DNA of 64,000 bases from contig CAJUCO010000001.1 of the NCBI GenBank assembly GCA_910585245.1, forward strand, positions 62,001 to 126,000, read 5' to 3'. The number at the start of each line of letters is the position of its first letter. The first letter of the stretch is position 1. Shown piece by piece: positions 32,964 to 40,689 of the stretch. The notes below the pieces were generated by a model. The model worked only from the letters and a program-made list of their open reading frames with translations. It did not search any database and was not told where the DNA came from. The translations under genes and the position numbers were made by a program. Source of the stretch: an uncultured Oscillibacter sp. (GTDB lineage: Bacteria > Bacillota > Clostridia > Oscillospirales > Oscillospiraceae).

Positions 32964-33722
32964 ATGAAAACCATCGCGATATTGAACTTAAAGGGCGGGA
33001 CGGCAAAGACCGTCACCGCTGCTACCATGGCCCGGTGCCTTTCGGTGGAGCATGACAAGCAGGTGGTGCTGATCGACGCGGACCAGCAGGGAAACCTGTC
33101 CCAATATTTCGGCGTGACCGATACCAGCGGGTGCGGCAACACCTGGATGCTGCTGACGGACGGCGCCGGGTATTGGCCCGACTTTGTGACCCCGGCGGGG
33201 CCGAATCTGGACCTCATTCCCTCCGGGATGGAGCTGGCTCGGGCGGACCTGCCGGGAAGCGGCGCCAAGGTAACAGAGATTGAGGACCTGCGGACGGTGC
33301 TGGCCGAGGAGGGTGTGCAGTATTTGATCATCGACCTGCCGCCCTCTCTGGGCCTTGCCTCCCAGGCGGCGCTGCTGGCGGCGGATGAGGTTATCATCCC
33401 CATCCGGCTGGACGTGTTCTCTACCGCCGGAATGGCGGAGCTGACGAGACAGGTGGATTCCATGCGTAGCGTCAATCCCCGTTTGAGGGTGGCGGGCATT
33501 CTGGGCACCCAGTTCCAGCGGACCGCCGAGGAGCGGGAGATCCACCGGCTGCTGGCAGCAGAGTCCGGCTTGCCGGTGTTCCGGACGCTGATTCGTATGA
33601 GCCCGCCGGTGCCTAAGAGCATCGCCGCCAGGGAGAGCGTGCTGACGTTCAGCCCCCACTGCGGGGCCTCGAAGGATTACCGGGCCTTCGTGCGGGAGTA
33701 TCTGGAGGGACATCATGGGTGA
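32964..33722 (+). CDS. ParA-family partition ATPase
   Basis: The 252-residue protein has a deviant Walker A LNLKGGTAKTVTAATM (usual ParA: KGGVGKTT), the LIDADQQGNLSQ switch, Walker B YLIIDLPPSLG and ADEVIIPIRLDVFS. ParA ATPases segregate plasmids and phage-plasmids. The next gene, overlapping by 8 bp, encodes a DUF3102 protein and may be its partner. In an integrated prophage this suggests a plasmid-like stage in its ancestry. Confidence 0.9.
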   Translation: MKTIAILNLKGGTAKTVTAATMARCLSVEHDKQVVLIDADQQGNLSQYFGVTDTSGCGNTWMLLTDGAGYWPDFVTPAGPNLDLIPSGMELARADLPGSGAKVTEIEDLRTVLAEEGVQYLIIDLPPSLGLASQAALLAADEVIIPIRLDVFSTAGMAELTRQVDSMRSVNPRLRVAGILGTQFQRTAEEREIHRLLAAESGLPVFRTLIRMSPPVPKSIAARESVLTFSPHCGASKDYRAFVREYLEGHHG

Positions 33723-34764
33723 TTATAATTTGGCGGAGGTCTTGAGGGGGCAGCTCCAGGGACAGGCTGACCCGGCGGAGACCACAAGGGATATTGAGGC
33801 TGTGACCTGTGAGATTCTGCACCTGAAACAGGAGCTCGCAAGGAACATCGTGGACATCGGACTCCGGCTGATCGAGGCGAAGGAGATGCTTTCCCATGGG
33901 GAGTGGCTGCCTTGGCTGAAGGAAAACGTGTGTTTCTCCGAAACGACGGCTCAGAGTTACATGAAGGTTGCGAAGGAGTTTCCAAATCCCCAACTGGTTG
34001 GGGATTTGGGCGTCAGAAAAGCCTTGACACTTCTGGCTTTGCCGTCTTCTGAACGTGAGGATTTCTTGGCGGAAAACAACGTCATCGACATGACCTCCCG
34101 GGAGCTGGAGAAGGCCATCCGGGAGCGGGACGAGGCCCGTAAGGCGGCGGAGGCCGCCAAGGCGGATGCCTTGTCCGCCGAGGAGAGCCGGGCCAAGATG
34201 GAAGCGGACATGAGGGCTTTAGAGAATATACACCGTTCCACCCAGGAGGGAGAGGCCCAGGCGCGGGATGCCCTGGCAAAGGCTCAGGCGGAGCTGAAGG
34301 AGCTGCGGGAGCGGCCGGTGGATGTGGCGGTGGAGGTGGACCGGGAGGCTGTGGACGCGGCCCGGGCGGAAGCCATCGCCGAAATGCAGGCCAAAGTTGA
34401 CCAGGCCGAGGCTGCCCGGAAGGAGGCGGAAAAAAAGCGCAAGGAGGCTGAAAAGGCTCTGAGCGAGGCGAAGAAGCAGGCCGGGGCCAACGCCGCCATC
34501 CTCTCCCGGGCGGAAAAGGCGGAGGCGGAGCTGGCTGAGGCCCGGCGGCAGCTGGAGATTGCCGCAAAGGCCGAGAGCGCGTCCCTTGTGAATCAGAACG
34601 GAGATCTGGCTATGTTCAACGTCCTCTTTTCCCAGGCCCAAGAACAGGTTAATAAAATGCATGGCCTCCGGCTGAAGCTGGGAAAGGATGACGGGGACTT
34701 GGATGAGAAGCTGAAAACCGCTATCAATGCCTTGGCCGACGCCGTAAGGAGGTGCGCGGAATGA
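33715..34764 (+). CDS. DUF3102 protein with long coiled coil
   Basis: The 349-residue protein has an N-terminal DUF3102 domain (~30-90, NIVDIGLRLIEAKEMLSHGE, SETTAQSYMKVAKEF) and a long alanine/glutamate-rich coiled coil (~125-300), then a short C-terminal helical part. DUF3102 genes commonly follow parA in Firmicute elements, so a ParB-like adapter role is plausible but not shown. It overlaps both neighbours by 4-8 bp. Confidence 0.82.
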   Translation: MGDYNLAEVLRGQLQGQADPAETTRDIEAVTCEILHLKQELARNIVDIGLRLIEAKEMLSHGEWLPWLKENVCFSETTAQSYMKVAKEFPNPQLVGDLGVRKALTLLALPSSEREDFLAENNVIDMTSRELEKAIRERDEARKAAEAAKADALSAEESRAKMEADMRALENIHRSTQEGEAQARDALAKAQAELKELRERPVDVAVEVDREAVDAARAEAIAEMQAKVDQAEAARKEAEKKRKEAEKALSEAKKQAGANAAILSRAEKAEAELAEARRQLEIAAKAESASLVNQNGDLAMFNVLFSQAQEQVNKMHGLRLKLGKDDGDLDEKLKTAINALADAVRRCAE

Positions 34765-35108
34765 TCGAGAGAGCAATTGCCATGCTGGAGGACCAGCAGT
34801 CCAAGGTCCGGGCCCGTTCCCCCCAGTGGATGGTGGCGGAGCAGCTGAAGGACATCTGCCGCCACGAGCCCCATTGCGCCGAGCTCATCGCCCAGGACCT
34901 GGAGAACCCCGCCATGTCCATCACGGAGGCGGAGAAGAAAATCAAGGTCTTTGCCGACGGGCACAAGACCGGAGGCTTCGCCTGTGTCACGCCGGTGGAA
35001 GCGGATCGGATTCTCCGGGAGTTCTACGGTCTGCCCTCCCAGGAAGCGGAGCCGGAGAGCCCGGTCGCCGGAGCCCAGGTCCTGGACTTGGCGGACTTTT
35101 TGAGGTGA
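34761..35108 (+). CDS. PcfK-like protein (family containing anti-CRISPR AcrIIA9)
   Basis: The 115-residue protein starts MIERAIAMLEDQQSKVRARS. Its layout (helical N-terminus, a central NPAMSITEAEKKIKVFADGH helix, then an EADRILREFYGL end) resembles PcfK-like proteins, the family that includes AcrIIA9, an inhibitor of Cas9. The next gene is PcfJ-like, the usual PcfK partner, which supports the call. Similarity is judged by eye and inhibition of Cas9 is not implied. ATG after AAGGAGGTGCG. Confidence 0.6.
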   Translation: MIERAIAMLEDQQSKVRARSPQWMVAEQLKDICRHEPHCAELIAQDLENPAMSITEAEKKIKVFADGHKTGGFACVTPVEADRILREFYGLPSQEAEPESPVAGAQVLDLADFLR

Positions 35109-35112
35109 CGCC

Positions 35113-36921
35113 ATGAAACGAGTGGCAAAGCTGGTTTCCCGGACGCCGCCGGAGGGCCTGACGGACTGGTCCCCGGTCCGGGACGATCTGGAGTTCTGGG
35201 GGTTGGTCTATGAATCTGTCTGGGTCCCGGACAATGGGCTGGATGTCCTGCTGGACGATTGGGCTGCGCCCCGGAAGCGCAAGGTGGTGGAGGTCCGCTG
35301 CTCCTGCTGCGGAGAATCCCGGATTATGCCCTGGGTCAAAACAGACAAGCAGCACGGAGGCTATGGTTTCCTCCAGGAGGATGAGCGGAGCGGAGAGACG
35401 GCGCTGATCAGGTCCGGGGATGATTCCGTCTGTCCCATCTGCGGAGAGCCGGTGCGGGTAAAGAAGGCGGCGGAGGTCGGACAGGGTTATTTCGTGACGG
35501 ACGAAACCCGGGCCATGAGCGCCAGCGTGGCGGGAATGGACCGCTATCTGGTTCTGACGGGCTGGACCGTCCAGCGGCGGGTGTACCGGAGCGCTCGCGC
35601 GGAGCTGAGGGTAATTCCGGCGGAGGCTTATGTGTTTGCCCGGGAGTCCTGCTGGAAGCTCATGGGCTGGCGGAATTCCTACAGCGGAACCGCCGGGTAT
35701 TCCGTCAGCTATTACCCGGAATGGCATGAGCCAGAAAAGTGGAGTGAATCCTGGGGCGCGGTCCAGGAAATCTACGGGCTGACGCAATCGCTGGTGGAAA
35801 GGAGCTGTCTGCCTAACTGCAAGCTGGACGTGTACATGGAGTCCTTCCGGGCGGAAAAGGCCAAATACCCGGTGATGTACCTGCGGCTGTACCAGGCCCG
35901 GCGGAGCGTTGAAAATCTGCTGGTCAGCGGCCTGCCCATGGTGCTGGACGACCTGCTGTACAAGGTTTATCACGGATACCGCTGGCCGGAAGCAAACATC
36001 CACGGAAATATTCCCATGGCTCTTACGCCCATGACGGAGCTCCGTTGGAACACGCTGGCGCCGTCCAGAATGCTGGGGCTCACCAGGGAGGAGCTGCGGC
36101 TGGGCCGGGAGCAGTGTTGGGGGCTATTCCTCTGGCGGCTGTTCGTCCGTACGAAAGCCCAGGGGGAACGCCTGACCGGAGAGGACATGCGGAACGCCGC
36201 CCTGCTGGGGGACCAGAACCTGCTGGAGCTGATTGGACAGGGGCCGGTCCCGAAGAGCATCCGGTACCTGCTCAAACAGCAGGAATGCTATGATTGGGCT
36301 GACCCCTACGTGGCCGAAGAGGATTACGAGGAACTTGGAGAGCCCATCCCCGGCGCTTACGCCGACGTGACAACGCTGCTGGACTACTGGCGGGCCTGCC
36401 GGACGCTGGGACGGAATTTGGATGACAATCAAGTCCGGTTTCCCCGGAATCTGCTGGAGGCCCACGACGCGGCCTTTGAGCAGCAGCGGGTCATGGAAAA
36501 TGAAGTCATGGCGAAATCCCTGGCGTCTCGATTCCGTATCCGGCGGCGGCAGCTGGCAAAGTACATTTTTGCGGCGGACGGCCTGAAAATCATTCCTGCC
36601 GGGAGCGAGCGGGAGCTTCAGCGGGAGGGGGACCTTCTCCACCACTGCGTCGGAAGTTATGCCGCCCGGCACGCCGCGGGCGGCGCCGCCATCTTCTTCA
36701 TCCGCCGGACCGTGGAGCCGTGGACGCCGTATTATACGCTGGAGCTGGACGAGAAGACGCTGACGGTGCGGCAGAACCGGGGGCTTCGGAACTGCGGCAA
36801 GACGCGGGAGGTTCAGGCGTTTGAGGACCTTTGGCTCTCCTGGGTCCGGGTCGGGGCGAAGCGGGATGAACGGGGAAGGCCGGTGCTGCCGGAGAAAGGG
36901 CAGGAGGCGTGGAGCGCGTGA
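35113..36921 (+). CDS. PcfJ-like protein
   Basis: The 602-residue protein has an N-terminal zinc-finger-like region (CSCCGE ~60, CPICGEP ~113), a middle helical part, and the PcfJ C-terminus (~490-600) with LLHHCVGSYAARHAAGGAAI, FFIRRTVEPWTPYYTLELD and VRQNRGLRNCGKT. PcfJ proteins were named from conjugative plasmid pCF10 and occur in many phages; role unknown. It is 4 bp after the PcfK-like gene. Confidence 0.83.
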   Translation: MKRVAKLVSRTPPEGLTDWSPVRDDLEFWGLVYESVWVPDNGLDVLLDDWAAPRKRKVVEVRCSCCGESRIMPWVKTDKQHGGYGFLQEDERSGETALIRSGDDSVCPICGEPVRVKKAAEVGQGYFVTDETRAMSASVAGMDRYLVLTGWTVQRRVYRSARAELRVIPAEAYVFARESCWKLMGWRNSYSGTAGYSVSYYPEWHEPEKWSESWGAVQEIYGLTQSLVERSCLPNCKLDVYMESFRAEKAKYPVMYLRLYQARRSVENLLVSGLPMVLDDLLYKVYHGYRWPEANIHGNIPMALTPMTELRWNTLAPSRMLGLTREELRLGREQCWGLFLWRLFVRTKAQGERLTGEDMRNAALLGDQNLLELIGQGPVPKSIRYLLKQQECYDWADPYVAEEDYEELGEPIPGAYADVTTLLDYWRACRTLGRNLDDNQVRFPRNLLEAHDAAFEQQRVMENEVMAKSLASRFRIRRRQLAKYIFAADGLKIIPAGSERELQREGDLLHHCVGSYAARHAAGGAAIFFIRRTVEPWTPYYTLELDEKTLTVRQNRGLRNCGKTREVQAFEDLWLSWVRVGAKRDERGRPVLPEKGQEAWSA

Positions 36922-37283
36922 CGCTGAAGGATTGCACGAAGGAAGAACTGATCTTTGTGATTGAACGGCTCCAGTTCTACAGCCTGTTCGGCGACTATTA
37001 CGTCCAGCGGGCCCTCGGTGATGTAGAGGAAGAACGCGAGGCCCGGAAGCTGAGGGAGGCCCGGCGGCTGTCAGCTCTCCAGAATCAGAAAATGCAGGAA
37101 TATATTTCCCTTATGAGCCCCTATGATGGGGCACCTCTGATGGACGTCCCGGAGGACGTATTTGTCCAGGCACACGCCGCCTTAAAGGAGGCCCGGGCGG
37201 CGGACATGAAGTGGCGGAAGCTTATGGGTTTTCCCACCGATCCACCCGCCGGGAAAAAGAGGAGGGCGGCGTCCGGTGGCTGA
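36909..37283 (+). CDS. Phage protein of unknown function, GTG start
   Basis: The 124-residue protein reads VTLKDCTKEELIFVIERLQF near the start and has a charged helical core (EEEREARKLREARRLSALQN). GTG overlaps the PcfJ-like gene by 13 bp, so translation is probably coupled. No family recognised. Confidence 0.65.
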   Translation: MERVTLKDCTKEELIFVIERLQFYSLFGDYYVQRALGDVEEEREARKLREARRLSALQNQKMQEYISLMSPYDGAPLMDVPEDVFVQAHAALKEARAADMKWRKLMGFPTDPPAGKKRRAASGG

Positions 37284-37461
37284 AATCATTGACTTTTTTA
37301 CGATACCCAAAAGAATCTGTTCAAACTGCTTTTGGCATGACGCACCCAATGGCGCATGTACCCGCCCCGGCGGCTATCAGTTTGATTGGAAAAACTTCTA
37401 TTGTTTCAGTTTTCAGCCCAAGGACGGCTTCGATCCAGAAGGAGGTATACGCAGCAAATGA
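37276..37461 (+). CDS. Small zinc-finger-like phage protein, GTG start
   Basis: The 61-residue protein MAEIIDFFTIPKRICSNCFW has cysteines at CSNC and ACTRP, consistent with a small metal site. It overlaps the previous gene by 8 bp and the next by 4 bp (ATGA). Function unknown. Confidence 0.6.
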   Translation: MAEIIDFFTIPKRICSNCFWHDAPNGACTRPGGYQFDWKNFYCFSFQPKDGFDPEGGIRSK

Positions 37462-37673
37462 GCTATATCGCCATGATGCCACTGAGAAAGAACGTACCAA
37501 ATCCTACCCATAGCGACTGGCAGCCCGCTTACTGTCCCATATGCGGCCGGGAATGCTGGCGTCAGGAGAAAAATTCCGCGCTTCTCATGCGGATATTCTC
37601 TGACGTTCGATTCCTCTGTACCGAGTGCGGCCTGCTGCGTTCTGCTCAGGACGGGAGCAGCCATGCGGAGTAA
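37458..37673 (+). CDS. Small double-CxxC phage protein
   Basis: The 71-residue protein has zinc-ribbon pairs CPICGREC and CTECGLL. The ATG overlaps the previous stop (ATGA), and its own end overlaps the 3D-domain gene by 11 bp, typical of a compact phage operon. Function unknown. Confidence 0.62.
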   Translation: MSYIAMMPLRKNVPNPTHSDWQPAYCPICGRECWRQEKNSALLMRIFSDVRFLCTECGLLRSAQDGSSHAE

Positions 37674-38175
37674 ACCGCTGCTCTTCGCCCTCGCCCTGGC
37701 GCTGCTCCTGGCCGTGACGCTTCGGCCTTCTCCCCTCCAGGAGACGCCGCCTCCTGGCCCCGTCGTCCGGATTATCCCGCCTCCGGCGGAGCAGGCGGTA
37801 CCGGAGCCGGAGAAGGAGGCCGGAGCTCCGGCGGAGGTCCACGTGATTGAGGACTGTACCGTCACCTGGTATACGGCGGACACATACGGAAAGGCCCCAG
37901 ACCATCCGGCTTATGGCATCACCGCCAGCGGACTTCCGGTAGAGGAAGGCGTTACCTGTGCGGTAGACCCGGCGGTCATTCCCTTGGGCTCCGAGGTCCG
38001 TGTCCTTTACGCCGACGGAAGTGCGGGGACCTTTCAAGCTACGGACACGGGGGTCAAGGGGGAATGGGTAGACATCTACACGCCAAGCTATGACTACGCC
38101 GTCCAGAGCGGGATGCAAAAGTTGACCGTGTACTGGACAGCGCCAAAAGAAAAGGAGATGACTCCAAATGACTGA
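37663..38175 (+). CDS. 3D-domain secreted protein
   Basis: The 170-residue protein has a signal/anchor helix (KPLLFALALALLLAVTL), a proline-rich linker, and a 3D domain (~65-165): TVTWYTADTYG, GITASGLPV, CAVDPAVIPLGSEVRV and ATDTGVKGEWVDIY with the three aspartates that name the family. 3D domains share the double-psi barrel of lytic transglycosylases (MltA, Rpf-like). In a phage early region it may modify the wall or exclude superinfection. Confidence 0.85.
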   Translation: MRSKPLLFALALALLLAVTLRPSPLQETPPPGPVVRIIPPPAEQAVPEPEKEAGAPAEVHVIEDCTVTWYTADTYGKAPDHPAYGITASGLPVEEGVTCAVDPAVIPLGSEVRVLYADGSAGTFQATDTGVKGEWVDIYTPSYDYAVQSGMQKLTVYWTAPKEKEMTPND

Positions 38176-38326
38176 GAAGAAAACGCCCCGGCGCTGTTCC
38201 CGGTTCCGTTGCGCGGAGCTGAAGGATTATGTCTGCTGTGCTGACTGCCAACAGCGTTCCCTTTGTCTGGCGGCCTGCCAAAACGACCCGGCCCGGTGCG
38301 GGCTGGAAGCCAAGGGACCCCGCTGA
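38168..38326 (+). CDS. Small cysteine-rich phage protein
   Basis: The 52-residue product MTEKKTPRRCSRFRCAELKD continues with CCADCQQRSLCLAACQ and ends in GLEAKGPR. Eight cysteines suggest a zinc-binding knuckle. ATG overlaps the 3D-domain gene by 8 bp. Similar cysteine-rich ORFs occur in other Firmicute phages; function unknown. Confidence 0.6.
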   Translation: MTEKKTPRRCSRFRCAELKDYVCCADCQQRSLCLAACQNDPARCGLEAKGPR

Positions 38327-38346
38327 ACCAAAGGAAAACCGGAGGC

Positions 38347-38574
38347 TTACGCCTCCGGCTCCTTGGAATCTTCCTTCTTCTTTCGCCAGTTTCGGTAATT
38401 CCCGGACTTGACCCGCTTGTCAGCAGGGGGTTGGGTGTCCGCCGGAATGACCCACTGCTTCCCAATCTTCTCCGCTGGAATGCGTCCTTGCTGGATAAGC
38501 CGCCGGACATTGCCCGGGTCTTTCCCATGGAGGGCGCACCACTCGGAGACGGAGAGATATTCACTTGCGGCCAT
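38347..38574 (-). CDS. Excisionase/MerR-like helix-turn-helix protein
   Basis: The 75-residue protein starts MAASEYLSVSEWCALHGKDP and contains a helix-turn-helix of the HTH_17 type (PGNVRRLIQQGRIPAEKIGK, QWVIPADTQ), as in AlpA, Xis and MerR-like excisionases. It could be a directionality or regulatory factor, but it is 14 kb from the recombinase. ATG after AAAGGAGCGGG. Leftward, with two small membrane genes upstream. Confidence 0.75.
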   Translation of the reverse strand: MAASEYLSVSEWCALHGKDPGNVRRLIQQGRIPAEKIGKQWVIPADTQPPADKRVKSGNYRNWRKKKEDSKEPEA

Positions 38575-38671
38575 GGTCCCGCTCCTTTCTATGCTGAATG
38601 ATGGCAATAGCCAGTTTTATTACGCCGAAGGAAATCAGCAGCAGCCCCAGCGCGGTTAGAAACTCTTTCAT
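38561..38671 (-). CDS. Small membrane protein (36 residues)
   Basis: The peptide MKEFLTALGLLLISFGVIKL continues AIAIIQHRKERDHGRK: one membrane helix and a basic tail. AAGGAGGTGCT precedes the ATG. It overlaps the helix-turn-helix gene by 14 bp. Unknown function. Confidence 0.6.
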   Translation of the reverse strand: MKEFLTALGLLLISFGVIKLAIAIIQHRKERDHGRK

Positions 38672-38741
38672 AGCACCTCCTTGACTTTTACTGGTGGATA
38701 GATTACTATGAGGGTGGGGCGGGTTTCCCCGCCCCGGCGGC

Positions 38742-38864
38742 CTACTCTAACAGCTTTGCTATCAGAAGAAGAGCCGTCCCTATGATTAAGTCCACCAGGG
38801 CTCCGGCTAAGGTTTGCGGCCAGTTGACGGAGTATTTGGTGGGCTTTCTCTTTTTCCTGTTCAT
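38742..38864 (-). CDS. Small membrane protein (40 residues)
   Basis: The peptide starts MNRKKRKPTKYSVNWPQTLA and ends in a helix LVDLIIGTALLLIAKLLE. It resembles the 40-residue protein at 45474 (basic start, single helix, KLxE end). AAGGGAGGTGAATGAC is the ribosome site and a consensus promoter lies 25 bp upstream. Confidence 0.65.
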   Translation of the reverse strand: MNRKKRKPTKYSVNWPQTLAGALVDLIIGTALLLIAKLLE

Positions 38865-38888
38865 GTCATTCACCTCCCTTCTGACATC

Positions 38889-38917
38889 ATATTAACACGT
38901 ATTGGAGTAAAAGTCAA
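38889..38917 (-). promoter_or_regulatory. Promoter of the leftward small-gene cluster
   Basis: On the minus strand TTGACT (38912-38917) and TAATAT (38889-38894) are separated by 17 bases. It would drive the two small membrane proteins and the helix-turn-helix gene, against the direction of the early operon. Confidence 0.75.
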
Positions 38918-39003
38918 TATCTTTTCACAAAATTCCAAAAGTATTTTAGGACGACGGCCTATAGGGCGACGGTCTGCAACTGTAAAGGAGGCAGACTGCC
39001 GTC

Positions 39004-39780
39004 ATGTCCAAATTCAAACGTGTCATTGTCGCCGGGCCTCTGGTGATAGAAGCGGTCTATCCCGCTCCGCATCCCCGGGACGGGCGGACCGTCAGGCAGG
39101 GGAAGAAGGCCCTCAGCTCCCAGGCCCAACAGATGATGAACCTCAAATACGCCTATCAGAAGCTGGAGCTGCTGATCGCCGCCAACTTCGGAAAAAAAGA
39201 CCTCTACGCCACACTCACCTATGACAACGCCCACCTGCCGGAGAACCGCCAGAAGGCACTGAAGAAAATCAAGGCGTTTTTGAAGCGGCTGCGGAAAGCC
39301 CGGAAGGACTTAGGACAGGAGCTCCGGTACATCTACGTTACGGAGCACAAGCACCAGCATGAGAATTTCTATATGGATGGCCGCTGGCACCATCATATTT
39401 TAATCAACGCCACCGGCGAGGACTACGACCTAATCCGGCGGCTGTGGGGCCAGGGCAATATCGAGTTCCGTTCCATCCGGGTGGATAAGGAGAAACACTT
39501 TGAATCCCTGGCCCGGTACTTTTGCAAGGAGCAGCGGGACAAGCTGGGCCTCCGGCTTTGGTCCGGGAGCCGGAACCTCCGCAAGCCGGAGCGGGAGTGC
39601 TTCCGGGTACCGGACGACACACCTTTGAAGATGCCGCCGGAGAGCCGCTGCATCCGTCTGGCGGATACCGGAGATGTGAAAACAGTTTACGGCCACTACC
39701 GATATATCAAGTATATCGCCAGGGCGGGCGTTACCGTGGGACAGCCCCGGGCAAAGCACAGACGGCGGCGGAAGAAATAG
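39004..39780 (+). CDS. HUH-type replication initiator (Rep)
   Basis: The 258-residue protein has the three motifs of rolling-circle Rep proteins: motif 1 LYATLTYDNAH (~64-74), the metal-binding HUH motif in RWHHHILIN (~126-134) and the catalytic tyrosine with its lysine in ARYFCKEQR (YxxK, ~170-178). Relatives are annotated as Rep or G2P-like proteins in gut phages and plasmids. It would nick a double-strand origin; its role next to an iteron/DnaB-type system is unclear. Confidence 0.78.
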   Translation: MSKFKRVIVAGPLVIEAVYPAPHPRDGRTVRQGKKALSSQAQQMMNLKYAYQKLELLIAANFGKKDLYATLTYDNAHLPENRQKALKKIKAFLKRLRKARKDLGQELRYIYVTEHKHQHENFYMDGRWHHHILINATGEDYDLIRRLWGQGNIEFRSIRVDKEKHFESLARYFCKEQRDKLGLRLWSGSRNLRKPERECFRVPDDTPLKMPPESRCIRLADTGDVKTVYGHYRYIKYIARAGVTVGQPRAKHRRRRKK

Positions 39781-39871
39781 CTTTTTATTAAATTTTTCAG
39801 CCTTGATAACCGTATTAACTTTAGGGAAAGGAGCGCGTAAAGCATTGCAAACGCATGGAAAATATGGTAAG

Positions 39872-40048
39872 ATGCTGACCGTGAGGAACGGGTGGCTGGA
39901 ATGCCCTAGCTGCAACCGAAACCGGAAGATGATGCAGGTGCTGCCGGATACCGAGGGGCACAAGATCATCGCGTACTGCCGGATATGCAAGACCGAGCAC
40001 ATTTTGGATATCGTGAAGGGCGAATGCTTTGAGAGCTACGGCCAATGA
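39872..40048 (+). CDS. Cysteine-rich KTR-like zinc protein
   Basis: The ~58-residue protein MLTVRNGWLECPSCNRNRKM has CPSC and CRIC pairs about 30 residues apart followed by KTEHILDI, the layout of small cysteine-rich KTR-domain proteins in Firmicute phages and transposons. The start is uncertain: a TTG at 39845 is closer to GAAAGGAG. Confidence 0.7.
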   Translation: MLTVRNGWLECPSCNRNRKMMQVLPDTEGHKIIAYCRICKTEHILDIVKGECFESYGQ

Positions 40049-40094
40049 CCAGCGCGTGAGAAGACGCGTGGTTGTTGGCCGTAGCTTTTGTTTT
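40034..40094 (+). terminator. Long compound terminator before the late operon
   Basis: AGCTACGGCCAA (40034-40045) pairs with TTGGCCGTAGCT (40075-40086), enclosing a second hairpin (ACCAGCGCGT...ACGCGTGGT), and is followed by TTTGTTTT. It separates the early and replication genes from HNH and terminase. Confidence 0.8.
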
Positions 40095-40112
40095 GCGTGG
40101 AGGTGATAGCCC

Positions 40113-40487
40113 ATGGCAATGAAACCGCCGCGGCCCTGCCGGCATCCCGGGTGCGGCGTCCTGGTCTCCAGCGGCTACTGCGCCGCCCACCAGCCGCCCA
40201 AGGAGGACCGGCGGAGCGCGGAGTCCCAGGCGTGGCGCTGGATGTACGGGACGGACGAGTGGAAGCGCCTGCGGGGAGACCAGCTGCTTTCCGAGCCCTT
40301 CTGCCGGGAGTGCGCCCGGCGGGGCGAGCGCCGGTACGCCACGGACGTGGACCACATCCGGGACCACAAGGGGGACTGGGCCGTGTTCACGGACCCGGGG
40401 AACCTGGAAAGCCTCTGCCATTCCTGCCACAGCCGCAAAACAGCCCGGGAACTGTGGCGAAACCGGCAGGGAAAACGGCGCCGCTGA
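40113..40487 (+). CDS. HNH endonuclease
   Basis: The 124-residue protein has the HNH core DVDHIRDHKGDWAVF ... NLESLCHSCHSRKT with CxxC zinc ligands (CREC, CHSC) plus an N-terminal CRHPGCGVLVSSGYCAAH finger. HNH proteins next to the terminase are part of the packaging machinery in cos-type phages such as HK97. It lies 200 bp upstream of TerS. Confidence 0.93.
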   Translation: MAMKPPRPCRHPGCGVLVSSGYCAAHQPPKEDRRSAESQAWRWMYGTDEWKRLRGDQLLSEPFCRECARRGERRYATDVDHIRDHKGDWAVFTDPGNLESLCHSCHSRKTARELWRNRQGKRRR

Positions 40488-40689
40488 GGCCGGAAACCGG
40501 GGCAGCTTTGGGCGTGCGGGCGTCCCGCGTGCCTGAACCGCGCGAATCCTTGCGGCCCCTCCCCCCGGTTGAAAAAGTTTTTTTCTAACGCAAAAATACC
40601 GCGGGCCCTCCTCCGTGTGGGATTTTCTCCCCACGGCGCTGTAGGTTCGCCGCAAATCCCGCAAAAACCCGCCGAAAGGAGCTGAAATT
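40488..40689. other. HNH-TerS intergenic region, candidate cos site
   Basis: No gene is visible in these 202 bp. GC-rich blocks (ACCGCGGGCCCTCC near 40600) flank an A/T tract, and the region lies where cos sites usually sit in phages with an adjacent HNH gene. No exact overhang can be read from sequence alone. Confidence 0.3.
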
